Source: Candidatus Anaerobiospirillum stercoravium
Lineage (GTDB): Bacteria; Pseudomonadota; Gammaproteobacteria; Enterobacterales; Succinivibrionaceae
Length of the DNA: 40,930 nucleotides
Assembly: GCA_019113025.1 (NCBI GenBank)
Contig: DXIF01000056.1
Location: forward strand, 1 to 40,930
Direction: 5' to 3'
The position numbers were made by a program, and so were the translations under genes. The notes below the pieces were generated by a model, which searched no databases, had not been told where the DNA came from, and saw nothing but the letters and a program-made list of their open reading frames with translations. The stretch's first letter is position 1; each line of letters opens with the position of its first letter. Of this stretch, positions 33,770-40,930 are shown piece by piece.

Positions 33770-34074
33770 GTTTTTGGGCCACCCCAAAATGGGTGCCCAC
33801 CCTCCGGCGCAACCATCGACGCGCCGCTTTGAGCGCCCAGCTGCGCTCCCTCCTCGCAACCGGCCCTGCGCCCTAGACGCCGCGGATCCGCGGCCACCTG
33901 CTACTCTCGGCCCGCTACTCCCGATCTTGTCCCGATCTTGCCGTTAGAGCCTGCCAAGCGTGCTCTTGCGTAGGAACCCCATCGCACTGTCTTTTCTGAT
34001 GAGCTGCGCTCAAACTCAAAGGCCCCAGAGCTTGCGCCCCAGAGCCTTGGTGCAAAATTCTCCCGGGGTCTTTG
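33770..34074. other. Intergenic region downstream of tRNA-Leu
   Basis: 300 bp between the tRNA terminator and a convergent gene. Minus-strand open frames run antisense through the tRNAs and are not credible. I see no gene or clear signal. Confidence 0.5.
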
Positions 34075-35301
34075 CTAGAAGATGTTGTCCATCACCACGT
34101 TGTTGCCCCCATTTTGCGGCGGGCTCTGCGGTTGCTGTGGCGGCTGCGCGCCGGTAGCTGGGAGCAGATTGCCATTGGCATCAAAGCTTGGCCCTTGCGG
34201 GGCCGCATTACCTGATGCCGCGTCAGCGGCGTTAGCACCGGAGGCAGAAGCATTGGCGCTGCTGACCGCATTAGCACCGGAAGCAGAAGCATTGGCGCTA
34301 GCTGCGGCTTGGTTGTTATTGTTCATAATCGGCATGCCGTCAGGCCCAATCTGCATGGGGCCGGAGGCGGTGCCTAAGGATTGGGCCGCTGAGCCTGATG
34401 GGGTTGACACCACACTGCCTGCCGCGCCTACGGGTAAACCATCGGGTCCAATTGAGGCCGGGCCGCCGCCGGGAACAAATGGCAGAACCTCACGTGGTGG
34501 GGCCTTTGGCGTCTCTTCTTCTTCGACCGGAGGTGCCGGCGGCTCAGGCTGTGGCGCATATGGGTCGATCACCTGATCCTCAACCTGCTTTAAGCTGTAG
34601 TCTTTAGGCGCGTAACCGGCGGGCTCCTTGGACATGTAATCAGGCAGATATTGCTGCTTACCGTGATAGGACTGGTTGTAGCTCTGGCAGCTTTGCAAAA
34701 TACGATCGGCGTAATCGAGGAAACCAGCCAGCGGAATTTCGTAGGTACGAACCCGATCGCGCTCGCCTTGGAGCAGCCCAATCTTTAAAGTGCCGCCCTC
34801 ACGCATCTGCAAGAACAGATCGGAGAGGCTGCGCTCTTGAGCTTGAGTGATAGGAGCGAAGATGATGCGGCTGCGCCCGGCAATTTCACCGCGCAATGAG
34901 TACTCTTGATTGTTGTCAACGATGAAACGGGCGTAAACGTAATCGTTGATGCTGTCAAAGAGGCGGATGTCGAGCGAGTTGACATTGAGCTCCAAGAGCG
35001 GGGTGGGGTTTTGCACCATGCAGCCCACCTTGAAGCCAAATTGGTCGGTCAAGGAGCGCTTGATCGTGATCGCCAAGGAATGGTGCAAGATGGCCTCTTG
35101 AATCGAGAGCATCTGCGAGGAGCTGCCCTTTGCGTAAGTGTAGTTGGGATCTTCGCTGTAGATCCAAACGCCGGTGGGGCGCTCGCTGTAAGCATTAGCC
35201 GCCAGCGCCGGTGCGCTTGCGCCAACTAGCGCCGTTGCACTTACCGTGCACAGGGCTAGTCCAGCTAAAGTACCCGCCCATGGATTGACCTTATTACGCA
35301 T
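34075..35301 (-). CDS. Secreted protein of unknown function with low-complexity tail
   Basis: A 408-residue protein from ATG 35301 (MRNKVNPWAG), behind AGGGTG. A Sec signal peptide ends in APALAA. The folded part (about 35-220) has two cysteines (VGCMVQNP and LQSCQSYN), which may form a disulfide, and contains WIYSEDPNYTYAKGSSSQ and LNVNSLDIRLFDSINDYVYARFIVDNNQEYSLRGEIAGRS. A Pro-rich segment follows, then a tail with two near-copies of SANASASGANA and repeated GPDGxP. Export to the periplasm or beyond is likely. I do not recognise the family. Confidence 0.72.
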   Translation of the reverse strand: MRNKVNPWAGTLAGLALCTVSATALVGASAPALAANAYSERPTGVWIYSEDPNYTYAKGSSSQMLSIQEAILHHSLAITIKRSLTDQFGFKVGCMVQNPTPLLELNVNSLDIRLFDSINDYVYARFIVDNNQEYSLRGEIAGRSRIIFAPITQAQERSLSDLFLQMREGGTLKIGLLQGERDRVRTYEIPLAGFLDYADRILQSCQSYNQSYHGKQQYLPDYMSKEPAGYAPKDYSLKQVEDQVIDPYAPQPEPPAPPVEEEETPKAPPREVLPFVPGGGPASIGPDGLPVGAAGSVVSTPSGSAAQSLGTASGPMQIGPDGMPIMNNNNQAAASANASASGANAVSSANASASGANAADAASGNAAPQGPSFDANGNLLPATGAQPPQQPQSPPQNGGNNVVMDNIF

Positions 35302-35752
35302 AAGTGACACCCTAAAAAATCTATCCTCACGACAGCTGACACGGTCTTAAGGATGGCCCAGACGCTGGCTGCTGTCGTCGGCTTACAAGTTGGAGCCAAG
35401 GCCCACGCCTTTACTCCTGCGGTCCCAAATCGGGCTAAGCCTACCACAAAGCACACCTTTTGGAGCATAGACCCCTTGAGATGGTGCACAAGCAATTGCA
35501 GCGTAACCCGCCACAAGCTAAGCTCAGCGTGCGAAAATCGCGCCACAGCACGCGGCGCTACAGCGCCCGGAGCGCCACCCCATGAGCGCTACGCTATGAT
35601 CGCCCCGCGCGCTGGTGCTGCGCCCACAAAAAAGCAGCAGCCGACCGCGCCCGCTCTTATTGGCGCGACCTGCTACTGCCTTGGGGCCAAGCCCGCTGAG
35701 CATGCGCTGAAGCTAAGCTGAGCTTAGCTTAGCTTAGCTTAGCGGCGCTTGC
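35302..35752. other. Intergenic region between serA and the secreted protein
   Basis: 450 bp, probably with the promoter of the secreted protein gene near its right side. A plus-strand open frame (35353-35721) has no coding character. The end next to serA is the stop-codon repeat. Confidence 0.5.
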
Positions 35753-35755
35753 TTA
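35711..35755. repeat. 5-bp repeat with multiple stop codons after serA
   Basis: On the minus strand the serA stop TAA is followed 14 bases later by a run of GCTAA units, giving TAA triplets every five bases (plus-strand positions 35739, 35734, 35729, 35724). The end can also fold as GCTAAGCT / AGCTTAGC. Confidence 0.85.
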
Positions 35756-36985
35756 GTACAGGATGCGACACTTTAAGGTGCCGTCGATCTGCTTTAACAG
35801 CGGCACGATCTTCTCTGGTTCATCGCTGTGGATGTCCATTACCACGTAGCCTACGTCCCCGCTGGTCTGTAAGTACTGGGCGGCGACGTTGATGTTTTGC
35901 TTCGCAAAAACGTCGTTGATCTGCTGCATGATGCCCGGGACGTTCTTATGTACGTGTAACAGGCGCGAGACGCTGGTGCGCTTAGCTGGGAGCGACACCT
36001 CTGGGAAGTTGACCGCAGTTAAGGTCGAGCCGTTGTCGGAGTACAGCGCCAGCTTTTGGGCCACCTCAATACCGATATTGCACTGAGCTTCCTCGGTTGC
36101 AGCACCGATATGTGGGGTCAAGATGACGTTATCAAACTCACGCAGTGGCGAGACAAACTCAGCGCCATTGGAGGCTGGCTCCTTCGGGAAGACATCGATG
36201 GCAGCACCGGCGACCTTTTTGGCGCGCAGGGCGTCGGCTAAGGCGTCCACATCGACCACGGTGCCGCGCGAAGCGTTGATGAAGAAGACCCCATCCTTCA
36301 TCTGTGCAAAGGCCTGAGCGTCGATCATGTTCTTGGTCAGATCGGTCTCCGGAACGTGTAAGGTGACGATATCAGCTTGAGCAAAGAGCTCTTGTAAGGT
36401 ATCGACCTGACGGGCGTTACCCAAGGTCAACTTGCTCTCAATATCGTAGCAAATGACCTTTAAGCCTAAGCTCTCAGCGATGATGCCCACTTGGGTACCG
36501 ATGTGGCCATAACCGATGATGCCTAAGGTCTTGCCACGCGCCTCAAAGCAACCGTGAGCGGCCTTATTCCAGCCACCGCGGTGTAATAAGGCATTACGGG
36601 CTGGGACGTCACGTAACAGCTGGAGGTACTCACCGGTGACTAATTCCGCGACCGAGCGGGTGTTGGAGAACGGAGCATTGAAAACCGGGATACCCATCTG
36701 CGCTGCCGCTTCCAGATCGACTTGGTTGGTGCCGATGCAAAAGCAGCCGATGCCCACTAAGCGCTTGCAATGGGAGAGCACTTCACGGGTTAAGTGGGTA
36801 CGCGATCTGATACCTAAAAAGTGGACATTCTCGATCTTATCGAGCAGTTCCTGACCGTCGTAGGCCTTCTTGTCGTATTCGACATTGGTATAGCCAGCTT
36901 TGTTAAGGACCTCAACAGCACTGGGGTCAACACCCTCTAAAAGTAAGATTTTGATCTTGTCTTTATCTAAGGACAGGGCGTGCAT
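35753..36985 (-). CDS. serA: D-3-phosphoglycerate dehydrogenase
   Basis: A 410-residue protein, the same length as E. coli SerA and closely similar throughout. It catalyses the first step of serine synthesis. Key parts are IGCFCIGTNQVDL, NAPFSNTRSVAELV, the NAD loop LGIIGYGHIGTQ, INASRGTVVDVDAL with catalytic Arg, GAAIDVFPKEP, and ILTPHIGAATEEA with catalytic His. The C-terminal ACT domain (HKNVPGIMQQINDVFAKQNINVAAQYLQTSGDVGYVVMDI) suggests serine feedback inhibition. GGAGG precedes the ATG closely. Confidence 0.98.
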   Translation of the reverse strand: MHALSLDKDKIKILLLEGVDPSAVEVLNKAGYTNVEYDKKAYDGQELLDKIENVHFLGIRSRTHLTREVLSHCKRLVGIGCFCIGTNQVDLEAAAQMGIPVFNAPFSNTRSVAELVTGEYLQLLRDVPARNALLHRGGWNKAAHGCFEARGKTLGIIGYGHIGTQVGIIAESLGLKVICYDIESKLTLGNARQVDTLQELFAQADIVTLHVPETDLTKNMIDAQAFAQMKDGVFFINASRGTVVDVDALADALRAKKVAGAAIDVFPKEPASNGAEFVSPLREFDNVILTPHIGAATEEAQCNIGIEVAQKLALYSDNGSTLTAVNFPEVSLPAKRTSVSRLLHVHKNVPGIMQQINDVFAKQNINVAAQYLQTSGDVGYVVMDIHSDEPEKIVPLLKQIDGTLKCRILY

Positions 36986-37077
36986 ATTTTCCTCCGCCTG
37001 ATGGTGCCCTTGGGCACGGCATTGCTAGCCCCACTGCCGCACTTAAGGCCTAACGCAGTGAGTACCGTTCTAAGCAC

Positions 37078-37120
37078 AAAGCCCAGCGGCCAAGGCACGA
37101 GGCCTTAGCCACTGGGCTGG
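37078..37120 (-). terminator. Terminator of the DAHP synthase gene
   Basis: AGCCCAGTGGCTAAGGC pairs almost perfectly with GCCTTGGCCGCTGGGCT, followed on the minus strand by TTGTGCTT. It lies about 50 bases after the stop. Confidence 0.82.
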
Positions 37121-37166
37121 AGCTCATCTTGAGCTCAAGAAATGAGGTGAAAGCTTGCGCTCACGC

Positions 37167-38273
37167 CTAAGCCTGATGCTTGGCGCGACGGGCGAGCACG
37201 GCGTCGTTGAGCTCAGCTAAGATTGCCTCGGTGTCTTCCCAGCCCACGCAGGCATCGGTGATGGACTGACCGTAGACTAACTTGGAGCGATCACAGGTTA
37301 AATCTTGGCGGCCCTCGACTAAGTTACTCTCGATCATAACGCCAAAGATACGATCGCAGCCCGAGCTAATCTGGGTCGCGACATCGTGGCAAACTTCCAG
37401 CTGCTTTTTGAACTGCTTGGAGCTGTTGGAGTGCGAGAAGTCAATCATGACGCGCTCGGGCAGGCCCGCCTTAGCTAACAGCTCGCAGGATTGGCCCACG
37501 GCGACGCTGTGGTAATTAGGCTCCTTACCGCCACGTAAGATGATGTGGCAATCGTCGTTACCGCGCGAGTGCGCAATAGCGACGTGACCCATCTTGGTTA
37601 CAGTCATAAAGGTGTGCTCATGCTGGGCGGCCACAACCGCGTCAACGGCAATCTTAACCGAGCCGTCGGTGGCATTCTTAAAGCCAATCGGGCACGACAT
37701 ACCCGAGGCTAACTCGCGGTGAATTTGCGACTCGGTGGTACGAGCACCAATGGCACCCCAGGAGATGAGCTCGTCTAAGTACTGAGGCGAGATCATATCT
37801 AACAGCTCAGTGGCGGCCGGCATGCCCTTGACGTTGATATCGACTAATAACTTACGGGCAATGCGCAAGCCGTTGTTGATATCGTAGGTGTTATCAAGGT
37901 TAGGGTCGTTGATGAGGCCCTTCCAGCCCACCGTGGTGCGCGGCTTTTCAAAGTAGACGCGCATGATGATCTCAAGCTGATCCTTGTACTTTTCACGCAA
38001 AGGTAACAAACGATCAGCGTACTCTAAAGCTGCGCGGGGATCGTGAATGGAACATGGGCCCGTGATCACGACCAAGCGATCAGTCTCGCCCTTGAGCGAG
38101 TCATGAATGGCTTGGCGCGTGGCGCAGACCAGCTTATCGACTTCGTCAGTGGTGGGGAACTTCTCGATCACCGCCACTGGTGGTAACAGAGCTAACACGT
38201 TAATCCTCGTGTCGACTACACCGGCGCGGAACAGCGGCGGCTGCAGCTTTAATGGTTCTTGGTATAAGGTCAT
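37167..38273 (-). CDS. 3-deoxy-7-phosphoheptulonate (DAHP) synthase
   Basis: A 368-residue class I DAHP synthase of the AroF/AroG/AroH type, the entry enzyme of aromatic amino acid synthesis. Diagnostic stretches are LPPVAVIEKFPTT, VITGPCSIHDPRAALEYA, MRVYFEKPRTTVGWKGLINDP, ISWGAIGARTTESQIHRELASG, RGGKEPNYHS and VMIDFSHSNSSKQFKKQ. Which feedback type it is cannot be fixed from sequence alone; the Phe/Tyr-rich leader ORF points to a Phe- or Tyr-regulated form. AGAGG lies about eight bases before the ATG, only 15 bases after the leader ORF stop. Confidence 0.95.
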   Translation of the reverse strand: MTLYQEPLKLQPPLFRAGVVDTRINVLALLPPVAVIEKFPTTDEVDKLVCATRQAIHDSLKGETDRLVVITGPCSIHDPRAALEYADRLLPLREKYKDQLEIIMRVYFEKPRTTVGWKGLINDPNLDNTYDINNGLRIARKLLVDINVKGMPAATELLDMISPQYLDELISWGAIGARTTESQIHRELASGMSCPIGFKNATDGSVKIAVDAVVAAQHEHTFMTVTKMGHVAIAHSRGNDDCHIILRGGKEPNYHSVAVGQSCELLAKAGLPERVMIDFSHSNSSKQFKKQLEVCHDVATQISSGCDRIFGVMIESNLVEGRQDLTCDRSKLVYGQSITDACVGWEDTEAILAELNDAVLARRAKHQA

Positions 38274-38288
38274 AACAACCGCCTCTAA

Positions 38289-38447
38289 TTAAAACGAGAA
38301 GTAAAATTGGTAACGATAAAAGGAGCGGGCTAACGCAGCAAAAGCAAAGCGGCCAACCAAGGTCGGCAGCGGGGATCCTGACGTAGGGCGCGCCCAGCCT
38401 GAGACATGCAGACTCCAAAGCGCGCGGATGCGATGAAGAGATAACAT
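38289..38447 (-). CDS. Candidate Phe/Tyr-rich leader peptide of the DAHP synthase gene
   Basis: A 52-codon ORF starting at ATG 38447 with GGAG eight bases upstream. The last twelve codons read RSFYRYQFYFSF: four in-frame Phe and three Tyr within ten codons, just before the TAA. The stop lies 15 bases before the synthase ATG. Such clustering of end-product codons is the hallmark of ribosome-mediated control in amino acid operons. There is no room for a terminator between the ORF and the gene, so control would be translational (ribosome stalling or coupling). An alternative start is GTG 38510. Confidence 0.6.
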   Translation of the reverse strand: MLSLHRIRALWSLHVSGWARPTSGSPLPTLVGRFAFAALARSFYRYQFYFSF

Positions 38448-38455
38448 ACTCTTTG

Positions 38456-38530
38456 CTCCAACAACAAAAACCAAAACGCACCAGCAAGTGCTGCAACCAT
38501 GGAGCAGCACAGTCAGGAGGTGCGTTCGTT
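38456..38530 (-). terminator. Terminator-like hairpin in the DAHP synthase leader
   Basis: On the minus strand AACGCACC pairs with GGTGCGTT, with an inner GTGCTGC / GCAGCAC stem, directly followed by TTGGTTTTTGTTG. It lies between the promoter at 38624 and the leader ORF, so it could act as an attenuator. Confidence 0.6.
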
Positions 38531-38623
38531 AGCCCACAGCTGCAAGCAACATCCTGTCGCCTGAGCTGTCTTGATATCGTATTAGTAAGAGTGAGTTCCA
38601 GCTCACAAACTAAACTGAGCCCC

Positions 38624-38653
38624 ATTATAGGGGGCAGCCCCCACGCGGCTCAA
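38624..38653 (-). promoter_or_regulatory. Promoter of the DAHP synthase transcript
   Basis: TTGAGC, 18 bases, TATAAT on the minus strand. It gives a leader of about 340 nt. I see no clear TyrR or TrpR box near it. Confidence 0.5.
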
Positions 38654-39078
38654 GTTTGGGGCAGCAAAGCCCAACTGTGACACCGCTTGGTGCTTTGTTT
38701 GAGCTTAGTTAGCGCTATTTAGCACCAAAGCAAGGCAAAAAAGAGCAGTATTCTAACAAAAAGGCACTAAAAACGTGCAAATCTAAGTTACAGCGCCGCA
38801 CCGCCCAGACATAACTAAGGCCCAGCACCCGCCCCACCAAGTGAGTAAGTGCTGAGCCTGAGCACGCGTGCGCTGGTCTTACCCCCAGCGGCGCGCATAA
38901 TTACCTTAACTTCCAGAGAATATGAACCTCACTTGCTGCCTCCCCATTCAAATGCCGTATGAATGAGGCTTATAAGCGATTTTGTGACAAGGTATAGATG
39001 TACCTCAGCATTTTGCAAAAATCGCTTAAATACAAGGTTTTACTTAGCAAGGTATAGGAATCGCTGGAAGTTCAGGAA
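38654..39078. other. Intergenic region with inverted and direct repeats
   Basis: No gene. TAAGCGATTTT (38973-38983) and AAAATCGCTTA (39018-39028) form an 11-bp inverted repeat with a 34-base spacer. CAAGGTATAG occurs at 38988-38997 and again at 39048-39057. The structure lies 50-100 bases after the stop of the acetyltransferase gene. Confidence 0.6.
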
Positions 39079-39561
39079 TTAGCCTTGTGCGAGCTTGGCT
39101 AAGGAAGCGCCGGTGAAGCGATAGCCGGTCCAATCATCTAAGACGGTGCAGCCAAACTTCTTGTAGAACTCGATGGCGTTCTTATTCCAGTCTAGGCAGG
39201 ACAGATCAAGGCGCCCGCACCCGCGTTCTTGCGCCATCTGTGCTAAAGTTTGGAGCAAGAACTTACCAAAGCCTAACTTGCGATACTCCGGGAGAACAAA
39301 AAGATCCTCAAGGTAGATCCCACCCTTGCCTAAGAAGGTCGAGAAGTTGTGGTAGAAGAGAGCAAAGCCCACTTCATTGCCGGTCTCATCTAAGGCAAAG
39401 ATGACCTCCGCGGTCTTGCGGGCAAAGAGCCACTCATCGAGCAACTCCGGGGTAGCCGAAACCTCATCGTCCAGCTGTTCAAAATGCGCCAAGTCCTTGA
39501 TGAACTTCAGAATCAAAGGAATATCCGCGCGCGTGGCCGATCGATATTGCTTAGTGCTCAT
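39079..39561 (-). CDS. GNAT-family N-acetyltransferase (diamine acetyltransferase-like)
   Basis: A 160-residue acetyl-CoA-dependent acetyltransferase. ATG 39561 (MSTKQYRSATRADIPLILKFI) has GGAG seven bases upstream; the frame also extends to 39597. The GNAT core is clear: VGFALFYHNFSTFLGKGGIYLEDLFVLPEYRKLGFGKFLL carries the acetyl-CoA loop, and LDLSCLDWNKNAIEFYKKFG follows. The FYHNFSTFLGKGGIYLEDL segment resembles spermidine/spermine acetyltransferase (SAT1-like) enzymes, so polyamines or similar amines are possible substrates. Confidence 0.85.
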   Translation of the reverse strand: MSTKQYRSATRADIPLILKFIKDLAHFEQLDDEVSATPELLDEWLFARKTAEVIFALDETGNEVGFALFYHNFSTFLGKGGIYLEDLFVLPEYRKLGFGKFLLQTLAQMAQERGCGRLDLSCLDWNKNAIEFYKKFGCTVLDDWTGYRFTGASLAKLAQG

Positions 39562-39817
39562 CACTAAACTCCTTAGAGCAAGCATGCCCATGACCAAAAC
39601 AAAGAGCTTACTCTTATCTTAGCGCCATGGTCGCATACAAGCTTGCAGTCACGTCCCGGCTTAAAGTTAGATCTAGTTACACGATCGCATTTTTGCGAAG
39701 CATATCCCAGAACCTAGGTCGCCACCGGCACGCCCGCACCGCCCGGGGCTCACCGCGCCGCCACGCAGGGGAGTGCCGCCGCGCAAGGAAGTGCCGCACC
39801 GGGGAGCGCCGCCATGC
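39562..39817. other. Gap between the exonuclease and acetyltransferase genes
   Basis: The right-hand (xthA) side is GC-rich with about three degenerate 17-bp units containing AGTGCCGC (39770-39812), immediately after the exonuclease stop. No gene is visible. Confidence 0.5.
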
Positions 39818-40630
39818 CTAGAACTCCAAGGTCAGGCTGACCGGGCAGTGATCCGAGCCGAAGACTTGATCTTCGATCGTGGCGTCTTTGATGTGGGACT
39901 TAAGCTCCTCGGAGACAAAGAAGTAGTCGATACGCCACCCTACGTTCTTTTGGCGCGCTTGCATCTTGTAGGACCACCATGAATAGCGATCTTTAACCGC
40001 GCCGTGGACATGGCGGAAAGTATCGACGTAACCTGCGGCGGTGAACTTATCTAAGAAGGCACGCTCAATGGGCAAGAAGCCGGTATTAGCAACATTGCTC
40101 TTAGGGCGGGCTAGGTCAATTTCTTGATGGGCGATGTTGAAGTCACCGCAGACCACAATCGGCTTGCTTGTGCGCAGCTGTTGGGCATAGTTAAAGAAGC
40201 AGTCAAAAAAGCCCATCTTGTAAGGCACGCGCTTGAACTCACCCTTGATCGGCTTGCCTGACTCATCGAGCACCTCGCCGCCACCGTTAGGGAAGTAGCC
40301 ATTAAAGAAGTGGAAGTGCTCAAACTCAAGGTGGATGATGCGCCCTTCTTGGGCAAACTCAGGCTCCGGCAGCTCAATTTCCACCGCTAACGGCTCAAGC
40401 TTGGAGAACACCGCGGTGCCCGAATAGCCCTTTTTGACCTGAGAGCTGGCAAAGTAGGAGTGATAGCCTTGCTTGTGCACAATCTCCTCGGGGATCTGCG
40501 CAACCTCAGCCTTGGTTTCTTGAAAGCCAATGACATCGTAGCGATCTTGGGCAAACCACTCTTGCCACTCAGGCTTCTTCGCCACGGCGCGCAGGCCATT
40601 GACGTTCCACGATGCAAGCTTAATCTCCAT
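39818..40630 (-). CDS. Exodeoxyribonuclease III / AP endonuclease (ExoA/Xth family)
   Basis: A 270-residue repair nuclease that cuts at abasic sites and degrades 3' ends. Catalytic segments are ASWNVNGLRA, IGFQETKA with the metal-binding Glu, GDFNIAH with Asp and Asn, GWRIDYFFVS and FGSDHCPVSL with the final Asp-His. The WWSYKMQARQKNVGWRIDYF part is closer to the B. subtilis ExoA/human APE1 branch than to E. coli XthA. TAGGAG lies five bases before the ATG. Confidence 0.93.
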   Translation of the reverse strand: MEIKLASWNVNGLRAVAKKPEWQEWFAQDRYDVIGFQETKAEVAQIPEEIVHKQGYHSYFASSQVKKGYSGTAVFSKLEPLAVEIELPEPEFAQEGRIIHLEFEHFHFFNGYFPNGGGEVLDESGKPIKGEFKRVPYKMGFFDCFFNYAQQLRTSKPIVVCGDFNIAHQEIDLARPKSNVANTGFLPIERAFLDKFTAAGYVDTFRHVHGAVKDRYSWWSYKMQARQKNVGWRIDYFFVSEELKSHIKDATIEDQVFGSDHCPVSLTLEF

Positions 40631-40930
40631 TGAAACTCCTACCTAAACCAGCCAAATCAGCTCAACCAGCAAAACTGCCAAACGAGCAAACTCTTAATTG
40701 CGCTCTATCTTACCTGAGTACGCCCCCAAGGCCCGCCGCTTGGTCCCGGTTGCAGAAAAATTATCGCAAGCGCTATAGTGACCAACACGGTTTCCCCGTC
40801 CGTGACTGGGCAGATATTTTTCGTGAATTATCGTCCCCTTCTTTAGTTAGCATCAACTAACTAAAGAATGGGATAAATATCGCGTTTCTAGCTGTTAAAG
40901 TCTCCATCCTTTATCAACAGCGTACCGCGT
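40631..40930. other. Right-edge intergenic region
   Basis: 300 bp without a convincing gene. A 76-residue plus-strand frame has no clear ribosome site and ends inside an inverted repeat. It probably contains the promoter of the exonuclease gene and of a gene beyond the window. Confidence 0.45.
40839..40868. repeat. Perfect 12-bp inverted repeat
   Basis: TTCTTTAGTTAG and CTAACTAAAGAA flank the six bases CATCAA. Outer pairs (CCC/GGG, TTAT/ATAA) extend it with a bulge. It has no T-run and may be a regulator site or hairpin for a gene off the right edge. Confidence 0.75.

Noticed and set aside
33451..33897. Open frames across the tRNA-Leu genes on both strands
   Set aside because: They translate the tRNA sequence itself; the duplicated peptide is a result of the two identical tRNAs.
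40630..40860. 76-codon plus-strand open frame
   Set aside because: There is no clear ribosome binding site, it overlaps the exonuclease start and ends inside an inverted repeat; no recognisable protein character.

Overview
The window looks like chromosome from an anaerobic gammaproteobacterium, most likely of the Succinivibrionaceae/Aeromonadales type. This is inferred from gene content and protein similarity alone: a bamC-purC pair, a MaoP/YifE-family protein, PykA-type pyruvate kinase, a 410-residue SerA with an ACT domain, AroF/G/H-type DAHP synthase, bacterial GlnS, and a proteobacterial fliK-fliR block. Base composition is GC-rich, but leucine is often TTA and glycine GGC. I could not run a species search.

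Bases 1-9108 form a sugar-acid/pectin-type utilisation locus. It holds a broken TIM-barrel sugar isomerase, an SDR dehydrogenase, a 2-hydroxyacid dehydrogenase, a PrpR-like sigma54 activator, a GH105 unsaturated glycuronyl hydrolase without a signal peptide, and a GPH-type sugar permease. Three GG-N10-GC sigma54 promoter matches lie in its control regions, together with repeated TTGCAA palindromes. The likely flow (inference) is permease uptake of an unsaturated uronide disaccharide, cytoplasmic GH105 cleavage, then isomerisation and reduction of the keto-uronate. The isomerase is split into a plus-strand middle part and an inverted N-terminal part, as an intragenic inversion would leave it.

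Bases 9598-12265 are a type II restriction-modification pair, convergent and overlapping at their 3' ends. Next comes a 616-residue protein of uncertain identity (possibly DDE-transposase derived) with a strong promoter and a leader of about 460 nt. Bases 15028-22461 are housekeeping genes: pykA, purC, bamC, an unknown acidic protein, glnS and maoP. Bases 22607-32388 are flagellar export and switch genes on the minus strand (fliK L M N O P Q R), with an exceptionally large FliK and a long FliO. After that come a small membrane protein, two identical tRNA-Leu(UAA) genes, a secreted protein of unknown function, serA, a DAHP synthase gene with a Phe/Tyr-rich leader ORF, a GNAT acetyltransferase and an ExoA/Xth-type exonuclease III.

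Two observations stand out. First, at least five genes end in short tandem repeats (unit 10, 10, 14, 14 and 14/5 bp) in which each copy repeats the gene's stop codon. Because no unit length is a multiple of three, stop codons appear in all three frames. Second, the DAHP synthase gene is preceded by a small ORF ending in a cluster of Phe and Tyr codons just before its ribosome binding site, and upstream of that ORF lies an intrinsic-terminator-like hairpin.
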